From assembly GCA_945878575.1 (NCBI GenBank), contig CAMDUB010000001.1, positions 62,001 to 126,000 of the forward strand: 64,000 bases of DNA, in the 5' to 3' direction. Shown piece by piece: positions 1 through 10,366 of the stretch; position 1 is the stretch's first letter, and each line of letters begins with the position of its first letter. This DNA comes from Phycisphaera mikurensis NBRC 102666 (GTDB lineage: Bacteria; Planctomycetota; Phycisphaerae; Phycisphaerales; SM1A02). A program made the position numbers and the translations under genes. Under the pieces are notes generated by a model. The model made no database searches. It saw only the letters and a list, made by a program, of their open reading frames with translations, and had not been told where the DNA came from.

Positions 1-79
1 ACTCAAGATCAGGAAAGCGACCCGCCTGCCGCGCGAGACGGTCAAGGGCCGCGACGCGGGCAGGCGATGGTGCTGACAT
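1..79 (-). CDS. 5' end of a hypothetical protein running off the left edge
   Basis: ATG on minus strand at 79 (MSAPSPARVAALDRLARQAGRFPDLE...), open to the window edge; only 26 codons visible. Confidence 0.35.
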   Translation of the reverse strand, partial: MSAPSPARVAALDRLARQAGRFPDLE

Positions 80-137
80 TCGTGGGGTATTCGTGACGGA
101 TGTGCTTTCGGCGGGAACGGTCACTCAGAAGCTCCAG

Positions 138-1481
138 TCATGCCATGGCCAGGTGGCGCTTGGCCTTGGAACTGGTCTTGGCATTGGACTTGGAGGTCGC
201 CTTGGAGGTCGCCTTGGAGGTCGTCTTGGAACTCGCCTTGCCAGCCGCACCGCCCGACTTCTTCGCGGGCTTCGGCTCAACCACTGCATGCGGAGCGTTG
301 ATCACGCCCGCCTTCTCAGCGGCCTTGCGGAGCGAAGCGGCCTTGTCGGTCTTCTCCCAACTGAAGGTGCCAACGCCACACTCGCCCGGGCGGCGACCGA
401 AGTGGCCGTGCGTAGCAGTGGCGTGATAAATCGGCTTGCGCAAATCAAGCGACTTGATGATGCCCTTCGGCGTGAGCTCAAACTGACGCTGCACTTCTTC
501 GGCCAACCATTCATCCGAAACCGTGCCGGTGCCTTGCGTATCCACCAACACACTGGTTGGCTTGGCCACGCCAATGGCGTAACTCAGCTGCACTTCGCAA
601 ACCTCTGCGAGGCCGGAAGCGGCGATGTTCTTGGCAATGTATCGAGCCATGTACGCAGCGCTGCGATCGACCTTGGACGGATCCTTACCGCTGAATGCGC
701 CGCCACCGTGACGACCACGACCACCGTAGGTGTCCACGATGATCTTGCGACCAGTGAGGCCGCAATCGCCGTGTGGGCCACCAATTTCAAACTGCCCGGT
801 TGGATTGACGTGAATGATGATTTGATTGTTCCACCACTTGCCAAGCACTGGCTTGATGATGTGCTTGATGACCTCGGCCTTGAGCTTCTTCTGGCCAGCA
901 ACGCCGTTCCACATCGGGGCATGCTGCGTGGAAAGCACCACCGTATCAATGCGCGTTGGCTTGAGGCCAACGTAGGCAACCGTGACTTGGCTCTTGGCAT
1001 CGGGGCGAAGGCCCTTGATGATGTTCTTCTCACGAACCAAGGCTTGACGCTTCACCAGTTCGTGGGAAATGGCGATCGGCAGCGGCATGAATTCCGGAGT
1101 CTCTTTGCAAGCAAATCCGAACATCATGCCTTGGTCGCCGGCGCCTTCGCGGTCAACACCCATGGCAATGTCCGCGCTCTGCTTGCCGAGCACCACACTG
1201 ACGCCGCAACTCTTGTAATCAAAGCCCTTGTCTCCACTGTCATAGCCAGCCTTACGGACTGCTTCGCGCACGATGTCAGGAATGTTGACAACGGCGTTGG
1301 TGGTTACTTCACCAGCGATCACTGCCAATCCCGTGGTCACCAGGGTCTCACATGCCACGCGGCTCTCCGGATGCTGTGCGAGCATCGCGTCGAGGATTGC
1401 ATCGCTGATCTGGTCAGCAAGCTTGTCGGGGTGGCCCATCGAGACGGATTCGCTGGTGAACAGGTAACGCTTGTCAGACAT
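138..1481 (-). CDS. metK: S-adenosylmethionine synthetase with Lys/Ser/Thr-rich C-terminal tail
   Basis: GHPDK and GAGDQG motifs, MetK-like over full length; C-terminal extension [44 protein letters not shown]. Confidence 0.97.
   Translation of the reverse strand: MSDKRYLFTSESVSMGHPDKLADQISDAILDAMLAQHPESRVACETLVTTGLAVIAGEVTTNAVVNIPDIVREAVRKAGYDSGDKGFDYKSCGVSVVLGKQSADIAMGVDREGAGDQGMMFGFACKETPEFMPLPIAISHELVKRQALVREKNIIKGLRPDAKSQVTVAYVGLKPTRIDTVVLSTQHAPMWNGVAGQKKLKAEVIKHIIKPVLGKWWNNQIIIHVNPTGQFEIGGPHGDCGLTGRKIIVDTYGGRGRHGGGAFSGKDPSKVDRSAAYMARYIAKNIAASGLAEVCEVQLSYAIGVAKPTSVLVDTQGTGTVSDEWLAEEVQRQFELTPKGIIKSLDLRKPIYHATATHGHFGRRPGECGVGTFSWEKTDKAASLRKAAEKAGVINAPHAVVEPKPAKKSGGAAGKASSKTTSKATSKATSKSNAKTSSKAKRHLAMA
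189..224. repeat. 12-bp tandem repeat x3 (cttggaggtcgc) encoding (A/T)TSK units in the metK tail
   Basis: Read directly: 189-200, 201-212, 213-224 (last copy has one terminal change). Confidence 0.9.
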
Positions 1482-1520
1482 GTCGGCTCCAGTGCTGGGA
1501 GAAATGTGCGTTCGAGACGG

Positions 1521-1556
1521 TGATCAATCCGACCATCCGGATACTCGGATGGATCA
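1521..1556 (-). promoter_or_regulatory. Structured leader candidate upstream of metK
   Basis: CCATCCG(1533-1539)/CGGATGG(1546-1552) 7-bp stem with 6-nt loop; outer TGATC/GATCA complementarity. Confidence 0.3.
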
Positions 1557-1732
1557 GCCTCATGCTATCGGTCGCGCGTGTTCGCCGCAAATATGGCGCC
1601 TGACGACAAGTTCCCGGACTTTCACGAAAGACTCAGGCGATTTTCATGGCACCGGAGCGCTCACACCTTACTGTTGAGCAGGTTCGGAATTTCCCGACCG
1701 CCCGACTGCCGGGGCGCGTATTGATTCTTCAG

Positions 1733-3304
1733 ATGACGTTACTCACGTACCCACTCTTCTCTTGCGCCGCGCTTGCCGCGGTCATGGTTGTTGCGCCAAC
1801 AATGGGCGCTGCGCCGCCGGTGTTGGCAACAGCGCCAGCGCTTGCAGTCGGTGCCGCGGACGAATGGGTGTGGGCCGCGGATCGCACGGGTGGATGGTCG
1901 AGCGATCATGTCATGGTGAAACTCGTGGCCGGTGCGCGCATCACCATTGACGTCAACCATGTGGTGACGGTTACGCAACCCAACGGACTCCGCGATGCCA
2001 CACTGACTAAGGTGCTCACGCAAGCAGGCGCAACGAGCGCCACGCGCGCCTCCACCGTTGGTTTCAGTGATGCAGCGCGCGCAACCGCCTTAGGGCTTGA
2101 TCGCTGGCAACACATTTCCGTCCCTGCGGGCACCGCAACACCCGCGCTGATTGCTCGTCTCCAAGCTGCACGCGGCACTATTGAGATTGCGGAGTTAGAC
2201 GTGATCGGTGGCATTGCCAGCGACGCACCCGCACCAACCGATCCGTACTACCCGCAGTGCTGGGGACTTGAGAACACTGGTCAAATCATCAACGGGGTTT
2301 CCGGATTGCCAGGTGCTGATGTCAGCGCGCGCGCTGCGTGGCATGTGAGTACCGGTTCAGCATCGACCGTGATTGCCATCATGGATAGCGGCATCACTGC
2401 ACATGCTGACTTTGCGCCGCGCATGATTGCCGGCTGGAATGTTCCGGCTGGCAACACTGATGTCGCCGACCAATGCGCAGATCACGGCACGCACGTCGCT
2501 GGAATCGCCGCCGCTTCCGGCAACAATGGAGTAGCGATTGCTGGCCTTGATTGGCAGGCACGCATCATGCCCGTGGTCGTTCTGAGTGGCTGCACCGGCT
2601 TCTCAAGTTGGCTTGCCGATGGCCTGGTGTGGGCCACTGATAACGGCGCCAACATCATCAACATGAGCCTGCAATATTCCGTGGGCACGCAGTACCTGCG
2701 CGATGCGGTGACGTACTCCATTGGTGGCGGCGCGCTGTTAGTGGCGTCCTCCGGAAACACCGGCTTGGGTGGCGTGGCGTGGCCAGCGCGCTGGGCGGAA
2801 GTGCTGGCGGTTGGATCGCTTGATGCGCTCGACTCTCCAGCGGGATCAACCGCAATCGGTCCGGAAGTTGACATGGCCGCGCCGGGCGTGTCGATTCTCT
2901 CCTGCGTTGGCACCGAAAGCGTTGAGTTCAAGTCCGGCACCAGTATGGCCGCGCCGTTTGCAACCGGCACACTGTCACTGATGCGCGCAGTTGCGCCGAA
3001 CGCTTCACCAACACAACTCATTGAACTGCTCGTGCAGTCATGCACTGACGTTTCAAATGCAGGCTTCGATGACCGCACCGGCTGGGGGAGAATTGATAGC
3101 GGTGTAGCGGTCCGGCTTGCGCGCAGCGCCGCGGGCATCGGTGACCTGAATAGGGATGGCGTGACCAACGGCGCAGATATCGGCAAACTGCTGGGCGACT
3201 GGGGCACGAGCGGCTATGACTGCGGTTCTGACCTGGATGATGACGGCTCCGTTGGCGGTGGCGACTTGGGAGTCCTGCTTGGCCATTGGGGATCGGCGAG
3301 TTAA
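1733..3304 (+). CDS. Secreted subtilisin-like (S8) serine protease with C-terminal dockerin-like repeats
   Basis: Catalytic Asp (IMDSGI), His (HGTHVAGI), Ser (GTSMAAP); signal-peptide-like N-terminus; C-terminal [22 protein letters not shown] and [21 protein letters not shown]. Confidence 0.93.
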   Translation: MTLLTYPLFSCAALAAVMVVAPTMGAAPPVLATAPALAVGAADEWVWAADRTGGWSSDHVMVKLVAGARITIDVNHVVTVTQPNGLRDATLTKVLTQAGATSATRASTVGFSDAARATALGLDRWQHISVPAGTATPALIARLQAARGTIEIAELDVIGGIASDAPAPTDPYYPQCWGLENTGQIINGVSGLPGADVSARAAWHVSTGSASTVIAIMDSGITAHADFAPRMIAGWNVPAGNTDVADQCADHGTHVAGIAAASGNNGVAIAGLDWQARIMPVVVLSGCTGFSSWLADGLVWATDNGANIINMSLQYSVGTQYLRDAVTYSIGGGALLVASSGNTGLGGVAWPARWAEVLAVGSLDALDSPAGSTAIGPEVDMAAPGVSILSCVGTESVEFKSGTSMAAPFATGTLSLMRAVAPNASPTQLIELLVQSCTDVSNAGFDDRTGWGRIDSGVAVRLARSAAGIGDLNRDGVTNGADIGKLLGDWGTSGYDCGSDLDDDGSVGGGDLGVLLGHWGSAS

Positions 3305-3324
3305 ATCACCTGTCACCCACGTGG

Positions 3325-5307
3325 TCAACCGCCTGACTCAGCCGCCCCGCGCTGCGCTTGAGCCTCTTCAAACATCGATCGAACGACCTCCGAGTTGGGC
3401 TCCAACTCCAGCGCGCGTGCGAACTCCGCCATCGCCTCGTCAAAGTGCTGCTGGCGCATCAGGCCGCGGGCAAGTGCGGCATGGGCAAATCCATTGTTGG
3501 GAACCATGCTGATGGTTTGCCGAATCAATTCAACGCCCTCATCAATTTCCAACGGCATCGTTCCGCGCTCGACCAGCGCCAGCGATAGTCGCCGCATCGC
3601 AAGCAAATCGTTGGGACGCGCCGCGAGCCCTTGCCGAGCGCTCTGAATCACTCGCGCGTATTGACCCTCTTGATCCAGCCAAGTGATTTGTTCTTCACGC
3701 AAACGCTGCCACTCCGGATGTACGTCCAGGGCTTCGTCGTACCAAGCAATCGCATCTGATGAACGTGATACGAACGAACGAATGATCCGGCCGATGACGG
3801 CGGCGGTCGCTTCATCAGCTCCATCGCGTTTCCATGAGCCGCGCACCAAACGCTCGGCCGTTGGCATGTCCCGAATCGCTGCACTCAGATAGGCGCGGCG
3901 CAAATCAACTTGCCGCCATCCAGCAGGAATGATCGACCAGCCTTCCGGCGCGGCGGCGACCAGCGCATAGAGCTGCAGCGCACGTTCGGCATTTTCCTGC
4001 ATGGAGGCGTCCGGCGCTTGTGCATCGGTAGAGAAGATGTATTCCGCTGGAAGAGTGACGCGCGCATCGGCGCGGTCTGCGAGCCAAGTGATTCCATTGA
4101 GTGCGCCAACGTATGAAACACTTGCCAGGAGCAGCGCTGTGATACTCAGCCACGCAACACCTGATGCCCCGAGCTTTCCTTTCAGGCGCAGACGCATGCC
4201 GTGAAATGAAACTGACGGGTCGCGCAGGATGCGCCATGCTTTCCATGACACAAACACCGTGCACGCTGCGATTCCCGATGCAAAGAGAAGTGGCACGCCG
4301 ATGTAAATGCCGCGCACCGCAAAGAGCGTCATTACCCCCAGCAGTGCACACGCAATCTCCTCTGTCCAAGAAAGGTCCCACCGTCGTTCCGCTGCAGCCG
4401 AGGAGCGCGAGGCAGTGCGATCAATCAGCACGGCGGGCTTTCCAAGCCCAAAGCTCAGTGCTTCGTTCGGGCAGCTGCTGACGCAGTCCATGCACTTCAT
4501 GCATCCGGCATCGACCACCATGCCAAAGTCTTTGATTTCCTCATGCACTCGAACATTGCTGGTGCACACCGCGGTGCACACGCCGCATGAGTGGCAGCGA
4601 TCATGATCAACAACAATGCGCATGGGCGCGAGTTCATCAACGGGGGCAAAGAAGCCGCCGTACGGGCAGCCATAGGTGCAGTACCCCTTGGAACCAAGGA
4701 GCCATACCACCAAGATGCCCGAGACAAAGACAAAGGGAATGCCCATGGCAAGGCCCGGGAAAGTTGCCCAGAAATCCTGCGTCATCACCTGCGTGGTGAA
4801 ACCAGGCCAACGCAAGTCGGGCTGAATCCACGGTGCAACAGCGAATCGATAGAACAGCGGCCACACAAACATATAGAGCGCCAGGCTGAGCGGCAACCAC
4901 ACCAACAGGCGTGATCGAAATGGCTTGGGGCGAATTCCAGCGCGTGCCAGCGCCCATGCTGTTGCGTCCTGAATGGCCACCCAGTGGCAGCCCCAACCGC
5001 AGAACCATCGTCCCAGTAGCGCGGTGGACAGCAGCGCAACAGCAAAGAAGATCGCTCCCACCGTGATGATGCCATCTTTCACGGTCTGCATCGATTCGCT
5101 CGGCTCAATGGGCGCCAGCGTGGTGCCAAGCGCGAGCCACTGCACCAGATGCCCAATCATGAAGAGCCACACGCCGGCGAGCACTGCGGCGCGCACCCAA
5201 CCCCGGCGTGATCCGAACGACGTGCGGTGCGGCGCACTGGCCGAAGGAAGTACCGGAAGCGCGATCGAAACGGGGCGATCGGTGGTTCGTGGGGTGCAGG
5301 AGTCCAT
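3325..5307 (-). CDS. Membrane polyferredoxin (NapH/CcoG-like 4Fe-4S protein) fused to C-terminal TPR-like region
   Basis: CHSCGVCTAVC and CMKCMDCVSSCP clusters, membrane CGWGCHW and CTYGCPYGG motifs, several TM segments, TPR-like C-terminus. Confidence 0.85.
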   Translation of the reverse strand: MDSCTPRTTDRPVSIALPVLPSASAPHRTSFGSRRGWVRAAVLAGVWLFMIGHLVQWLALGTTLAPIEPSESMQTVKDGIITVGAIFFAVALLSTALLGRWFCGWGCHWVAIQDATAWALARAGIRPKPFRSRLLVWLPLSLALYMFVWPLFYRFAVAPWIQPDLRWPGFTTQVMTQDFWATFPGLAMGIPFVFVSGILVVWLLGSKGYCTYGCPYGGFFAPVDELAPMRIVVDHDRCHSCGVCTAVCTSNVRVHEEIKDFGMVVDAGCMKCMDCVSSCPNEALSFGLGKPAVLIDRTASRSSAAAERRWDLSWTEEIACALLGVMTLFAVRGIYIGVPLLFASGIAACTVFVSWKAWRILRDPSVSFHGMRLRLKGKLGASGVAWLSITALLLASVSYVGALNGITWLADRADARVTLPAEYIFSTDAQAPDASMQENAERALQLYALVAAAPEGWSIIPAGWRQVDLRRAYLSAAIRDMPTAERLVRGSWKRDGADEATAAVIGRIIRSFVSRSSDAIAWYDEALDVHPEWQRLREEQITWLDQEGQYARVIQSARQGLAARPNDLLAMRRLSLALVERGTMPLEIDEGVELIRQTISMVPNNGFAHAALARGLMRQQHFDEAMAEFARALELEPNSEVVRSMFEEAQAQRGAAESGG

Positions 5308-5381
5308 CGAGCGGGGAATCGTACGCCGTACTGGATGCGAGGACTGCCGAGTACGGGCCATATACTCCGCTGCCCCCTGTA

Positions 5382-6368
5382 ATGGAAAGTGAGCTCTACA
5401 AGCTCCTTGGCGTTTCAAAGACCGCAAGCGCGGATGACCTGAAGAAGGCGCATCGCGGGCTGGTGCGCAAGTTTCATCCAGACGTCAACAAGGAACCGGG
5501 CGCTGACGCGCGCTTCAAGGAAATCCAAGAGGCGTATGACATTCTTACGGATCCAGAAAAGCGCAAGATGTATGACCAGTTTGGTATTGCTGGTGTGAAG
5601 AGTGGTCCCACCGGCGCTGGCGGCGGCGCGCGCGGTGGTGCAGGTGGTGATCCGTTTGCTGGCGCTGGGCCATTTGGCGGCGGCGGTGGCGGCGGCGGTC
5701 AGTCATGGCAGAACGTTGATCCATCCACTTTCGAAGATGTATTTGGGTCGATGTTTGGGCGCGGCGGACCACGCAGTGCGCGCGGACGTGGCTTCGGTGG
5801 ATTCGAAGGCGACGACGAAGACGAGGCGCCGCAACCAGGTAGAAACGCGCCCGCTTCGGAGACCATCGACTTCACCACGGCGGTGCTGGGCGGAACACGA
5901 TCGTTCCGGCTTGAAGGCGAGTCGATCGAAGTGCGCATTCCCGCGGGCATTGCCAGCGGAGCGAAACTGGCTGTCCGTGGCAAGGGCGGAGTGAGCGCGG
6001 CGGGCGGACCACGTGGCGACTTGATCATCACCATTCATGTTTCGCCGCACCCGTGGTTCCGCCGTGAAGGCGACGACATCTTGATGGATGTACCGGTGAC
6101 GATTGCCGAAGCGGCGCTGGGCACCACCGTGCGTGTCCCGCTGATTACTGGCAGTGTGCAACTCAAAGTTCCTGCGGGCGTGAAGAGCGGCCAGCACCTC
6201 CGGGTGAAGGGCAAAGGTATTCAGCCCGCCAAGGGGAACCCTGGCGATTTCCATGCGGTGATTCAGATTGAAGCACCCAAGGAACTGGATCCGGCGGCGC
6301 GTGAACTGCTTGAGAAGCTTGCGGCATCGCTGCCCAACCCGCGTACGGGCGCGCAGTGGAATCAGTGA
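5382..6368 (+). CDS. DnaJ/CbpA-type J-domain co-chaperone (type II, no zinc finger)
   Basis: N-terminal J domain with HPD (RKFHPDVNKE), G-rich linker, DnaJ C-terminal domain, no CxxCxGxG repeats. Confidence 0.92.
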   Translation: MESELYKLLGVSKTASADDLKKAHRGLVRKFHPDVNKEPGADARFKEIQEAYDILTDPEKRKMYDQFGIAGVKSGPTGAGGGARGGAGGDPFAGAGPFGGGGGGGGQSWQNVDPSTFEDVFGSMFGRGGPRSARGRGFGGFEGDDEDEAPQPGRNAPASETIDFTTAVLGGTRSFRLEGESIEVRIPAGIASGAKLAVRGKGGVSAAGGPRGDLIITIHVSPHPWFRREGDDILMDVPVTIAEAALGTTVRVPLITGSVQLKVPAGVKSGQHLRVKGKGIQPAKGNPGDFHAVIQIEAPKELDPAARELLEKLAASLPNPRTGAQWNQ

Positions 6369-6390
6369 AACATTCAATCGGGGCACCACT

Positions 6391-6936
6391 TCAGCGGCGA
6401 TAGCGGCGGCGCGTTTCTTCAATCAGCGCGAGCACCTGTGCTGCGTTGGAAACCATCACCCACGCGGCGTCATAGTGCCCCTCATGTCGCGAACTAAAGG
6501 TAATGGTGCCAGACTGGAGCGCGCGATCGATGCGCGTTTGCAGCAGTTCCACGCGTTGCAGGGCGTTCAAATTGGCGGAGTAAACCGTGGGCGCCAAGAC
6601 GCCGCGTCGGCGCAACACGCGACGGTCGGTCAGTACATAGACGCGACTGGCCCAATCCGCACCCGCAGCGCCGATACGAGCGCAGATGAGTACTGCCCCG
6701 GCCTGAAGAACCAGCCATTCCCATGAGTGCTGCGCCCATCCGGCGGATGCTGCAGCAAGCAACGTGATGACAATCAAGACTGATACGCCGCGGGCGGAGC
6801 GCAGCGCGATCCACGCCAGACTTGGGCGCCACACGCCAACGATGATCTCGCTTGGCTCCAGCATCGACGCCGCAAAGAGCGGGATACCAGCCTCGTCGAG
6901 CGCAGTGGCCGCAAACGACGTGCGCTCCGATTTCAC
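6391..6936 (-). CDS. Bacterial PH-domain (bPH2-like) membrane protein
   Basis: Two hydrophobic segments then YVLTDRRVLRRRGVLAPTVYSANLNALQRVELLQTRIDR, typical of bPH2. Confidence 0.65.
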   Translation of the reverse strand: MKSERTSFAATALDEAGIPLFAASMLEPSEIIVGVWRPSLAWIALRSARGVSVLIVITLLAAASAGWAQHSWEWLVLQAGAVLICARIGAAGADWASRVYVLTDRRVLRRRGVLAPTVYSANLNALQRVELLQTRIDRALQSGTITFSSRHEGHYDAAWVMVSNAAQVLALIEETRRRYRR

Positions 6937-7502
6937 GGCGCGCTCGCTGCTGGATGAAGGATGCGCACCTCGGGGAGGTTGCGGAAGCAGCCATCAAAGT
7001 CGAGGCCGTAACCAACTACGAATTCATCGGGAACATCAAAGCCAACGAATTCGCACTTGGTAGCCATGGCGCTCGGAATGGTTTTGCGGAGAAGCACTGC
7101 GGTGGCGAATCGTGCCGGATGCTGAGCTTCAAACTGTTCGCGCAGGAAGTTCAACGTGCGACCAGAGTCCAGCACATCATCAATCACCAAGACGCGGCGG
7201 CCCTGCAGCTTGGCGGGCAGTTCACCAAGCGGTCGAACGCCCTGACTGGTGGTGGCATCCCCTGGATAACTGGAAACAGTGGCAAGCGTGATGCGCATTC
7301 GCACCGGCATGTGCCGCACCAAATCGGCAGCAAAGATGAACGCGCCGGTCATCACTGGAATGATCACCACGTCGTCGTCTCCTTCGCCCATCCACGCGAC
7401 GATCTCGCGCGCAAGCGCAGGAATGCGCGCGGCAATTGCTTCGGCAGAGACAACCGTTGTTCCAAGCGTGGCGCGCGCGGCGGGAGATTCACCAGTCATC
7501 AA
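6933..7502 (-). CDS. hpt: Hypoxanthine phosphoribosyltransferase
   Basis: PRPP-binding VLVIDDVLDSGRTL motif, PVMTGAFIFAADL; 4-bp overlap with neighbours. Confidence 0.9.
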   Translation of the reverse strand: MMTGESPAARATLGTTVVSAEAIAARIPALAREIVAWMGEGDDDVVIIPVMTGAFIFAADLVRHMPVRMRITLATVSSYPGDATTSQGVRPLGELPAKLQGRRVLVIDDVLDSGRTLNFLREQFEAQHPARFATAVLLRKTIPSAMATKCEFVGFDVPDEFVVGYGLDFDGCFRNLPEVRILHPAASAP

Positions 7503-9025
7503 GAGCCCTCTCTCAGTTTGGAAACAATCCGTTCATTGACGGTCTTGGCATCAACAGCACCACCGGCGAGTTTCATCACTGCGCCAACAATTCGACCAAT
7601 CGCATTCATCTTTCCAGCGCGTACGTCCTCAGCAGCCTGCGCGTTGGCGGCGACTGCTTGTGCAATCCATCCATCAAGTGCGGCGTCGTCGCGCACTACC
7701 AAGAGACCAGCGCGCGCTGCTGCATCGGCGGCAGTATCCGAGCTCCCAGCAAGGGCATTCACCAGCGCATCAACATTCTGTGCACCCAGTGAACCAGACT
7801 CGCGCAGCGTCACGATGCCAGCCACCTGCTGCGGCGAAAGCCCCGCGCGATGCAAGCCAACGCCCTGCTCATTGGCGCGCTTTCCCAGCTGATTCAAGAG
7901 GAATTTCCCGGCCGCATACCCCGCCTTGGCGGTGCCACCGAGTTCAGCGACGCACGCTTCAAAGAAGTGGCACGGGTCGCGATCTTCCACCAGTGATGCG
8001 GCGTCTTTCTCTTCAAGGCCGTACACGCCCACGTACCGGGCGCGACGTGCGAGTGGCAGCTCCGGCACTTCCGCCTGCACGCGTGCAAGCCACGCATCGT
8101 CCACGATAACGGGCACCAAGTCTGGGTCTGGGAAATACCGATAGTCGTGCGCGTCTTCTTTTTCACGCTGCAGCACGGTGACGCATTTGACATCGTCCCA
8201 ACCACGCGTGCTCTTGGCACCGGGGCCCATGACCTTGCCGTCTTCACGCCAACGCGTCACTTGCGCCTCGGTCTCAAATTCAATGGCGCCGCGCAAGGCC
8301 TTGAAAGAGTTGAGATTCTTCACCTCAACAATCGGCGTCTTCACTTCTGTGCCATCGGCCAGCTCAATGATGACGTTGATGTTTGGTTCAAAGCGCATGT
8401 GGCCCTTCTGCATGATTCCCTCAGTCACACCAAGGAATCGGCATACCCCGCGCAGTTCTTGCGCAAATGTCACTACATCCGCTGCACAATCAAAGTCGGG
8501 TGCAGTGACTACTTCCAAGAGCGGCGTGCCTGCGCGATTGAGATCGACCAGCGAACCTTCATAGTGGAACCCGCCCGGCAATTCATGGCCGAGCTTGCCG
8601 GTGTCCTCTTCAAGGTGCGCACGAATGATCCCAATGCGGCGCGTTCCACCGGCTGGCACTGGCAAATCAAACGCGCCGTCATGACAGAGCGGCAGGTCAT
8701 ATTGACTGATCTGATACCCCTTCGGGAGATCGGGGTAGTAGTAGTTCTTGCGATCCCACTTAGAGCGGCGCGCAATGCTGCAACCGAGCGCCAGACCGAC
8801 CATCATGCTCATCTCAACGGCACGAAGATTCATTACCGGCAGCGTGCCCGGTAGCGCGGCCACGGTTGGAGTCACCAGCGAGTTGGGTTCGCGGTCATAG
8901 AACTCTGGATTTCCAGGACTACCGGCACGCGCAAACATCTTGCTGCGCGTGGCGAGTTCAATGTGGATTTCAAGACCAACTTTGAGGCGAACGCTCTTGA
9001 TGGCCACGGGTGCTGCAGCGGGCAT
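7499..9025 (-). CDS. gatB: Aspartyl/glutamyl-tRNA(Asn/Gln) amidotransferase subunit B
   Basis: GLEIHIELATRSKMFA, LPGTLPVMN, RKNYYYPDLPKGYQISQYD, YDYRYFPDPDL-type motif. Confidence 0.97.
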   Translation of the reverse strand: MPAAAPVAIKSVRLKVGLEIHIELATRSKMFARAGSPGNPEFYDREPNSLVTPTVAALPGTLPVMNLRAVEMSMMVGLALGCSIARRSKWDRKNYYYPDLPKGYQISQYDLPLCHDGAFDLPVPAGGTRRIGIIRAHLEEDTGKLGHELPGGFHYEGSLVDLNRAGTPLLEVVTAPDFDCAADVVTFAQELRGVCRFLGVTEGIMQKGHMRFEPNINVIIELADGTEVKTPIVEVKNLNSFKALRGAIEFETEAQVTRWREDGKVMGPGAKSTRGWDDVKCVTVLQREKEDAHDYRYFPDPDLVPVIVDDAWLARVQAEVPELPLARRARYVGVYGLEEKDAASLVEDRDPCHFFEACVAELGGTAKAGYAAGKFLLNQLGKRANEQGVGLHRAGLSPQQVAGIVTLRESGSLGAQNVDALVNALAGSSDTAADAAARAGLLVVRDDAALDGWIAQAVAANAQAAEDVRAGKMNAIGRIVGAVMKLAGGAVDAKTVNERIVSKLREGS

Positions 9026-9058
9026 CGGCGGATCATACGGATGCGCCGCAGGAGTGAT

Positions 9059-10117
9059 TCACCCGCATCCAATGGTGGCGGGCGCGGCGAAGACGCAATC
9101 GCGACCATTGCGCTTTGCGTCGTAAAGCGCTCCGTCGGCGCGGGTCAGCAGCAGGCTGATGACCGTGTTTGGTTTCGCAGTAGCGACGCCCACAGAAGCG
9201 GTGATATCCACATAAGTGGAGTTACCCACCGTGACCGGGGTGGCAGCGATGCACGCGCGCAGGCGATCGCCGACCGCCTGCGCCGATTGTTCGTCACAGT
9301 CCGGAAGGACCACTGCAAATTCTTCGCCACCGTACCGAGTCACCGAATCGACCGGTCGAGCAGCGGCGCGAAGCCTTCGTGCCACCTCCGCCAGCGCCAG
9401 ATCCCCAGCATCGTGGCCGTAAATGTCATTGATTTTCTTGAAGTGATCAATGTCCAGCATGGCTACTGAAATCGGTTGTTCGCTTGCAGACGCTTGTGCG
9501 AATTCGCGCTCAAGGATGCTGTCAAGACCACTTCGATTCCACACACTAGTGAGGTCATCCATCATGGCTCGCCGCTGCGCTTCACCCAGTTCCGTGATCA
9601 TGGACTTCTGAGATGCCGTCAACTGACGCCGATGAAATTCATCTTCAGTGATTGCCGCAAGATCACGCAGGAAACCAATGTCGATCGCCGAATGGTGGCG
9701 CGGTTCGGTGTCCATGACGCTCAAGGAGCCGACTTTTGCACCGTTCGGCGAGCGAATCGCGATACCGGCATAGAAGCGCGCGTACGGCGCATTGATAACC
9801 ATCGCACCGCGAGCGAAAATCGGATCAGCCAATGCGTCGGGGATGAGCAGCGCTCCGTCATGATCCATGACCCAGTTTGAAAACGTATCGGTACGCGGCA
9901 GTTCGCTGATCACCGTGCCCACGCGCGACTTGAACCACACTCGCTGATCACCCACCACCGAGAGGGTGGCAATGGGCGTCGCAAAGATGCGTGCAGCGAG
10001 GCGGGTAACTCGGTCGAAGCACTCCTCGGCTGGCGTGTAAGTGACTGCCAACCGTTCGATGGCCGCTAGGCGCTGTTGCTCGGTGATGGTGTCTGATCGA
10101 CGGGCGTTTTGAGGCAT
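9059..10117 (-). CDS. GAF-GGDEF diguanylate cyclase with intact inhibitory (RxxD) site
   Basis: N-terminal GAF-like region; MDDLTSVWNRSGL, YGGEEFAVVLPD; RPVD five residues upstream of GGEEF. Confidence 0.92.
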   Translation of the reverse strand: MPQNARRSDTITEQQRLAAIERLAVTYTPAEECFDRVTRLAARIFATPIATLSVVGDQRVWFKSRVGTVISELPRTDTFSNWVMDHDGALLIPDALADPIFARGAMVINAPYARFYAGIAIRSPNGAKVGSLSVMDTEPRHHSAIDIGFLRDLAAITEDEFHRRQLTASQKSMITELGEAQRRAMMDDLTSVWNRSGLDSILEREFAQASASEQPISVAMLDIDHFKKINDIYGHDAGDLALAEVARRLRAAARPVDSVTRYGGEEFAVVLPDCDEQSAQAVGDRLRACIAATPVTVGNSTYVDITASVGVATAKPNTVISLLLTRADGALYDAKRNGRDCVFAAPATIGCG

Positions 10118-10325
10118 GGGTGAGGTTCGAAATGTCGACCCGAAGAACGTCACGGTGACATTTAGGGGGGAGTCCGCAAGGGGAATACTCCGTAAATTCT
10201 TAAATTTATGAGCAAATGGTGCTGAGCGGTGGAATTTGCGCCCCGGGCGCCAAAGCCCAGGCGGCCGCGCATGCGGACGCCGCGGACCGGGCACCGCCCG
10301 GGACGCACCGTGGCCATGAAGCGAG

Positions 10326-10356
10326 ACAGCGCGCCGCCTGAAAGGCGTCGCGCTGT
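10326..10356 (-). terminator. Hairpin just 3' of tRNA-Cys
   Basis: ACAGCGCGCCGCCT / AGGCGTCGCGCTGT, 14-bp arms with one mismatch, 3-nt loop; no strong T-tract. Confidence 0.5.
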
Positions 10357-10366
10357 TCGAGCGTAA

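Noticed and set aside
93-1523. 476-aa plus-strand ORF
   Set aside because: Antisense shadow of metK, which has unambiguous catalytic motifs; repetitive [19 protein letters not shown] is just the complement of the lysine-rich tail repeat.
1482-1645. Known SAM riboswitch upstream of metK
   Set aside because: No SAM-I/II/III/SAH core consensus could be recognised; kept only as an unassigned structured leader.
6852-7892. 346-aa plus-strand ORF
   Set aside because: Antisense to hpt and gatB with convincing motifs.
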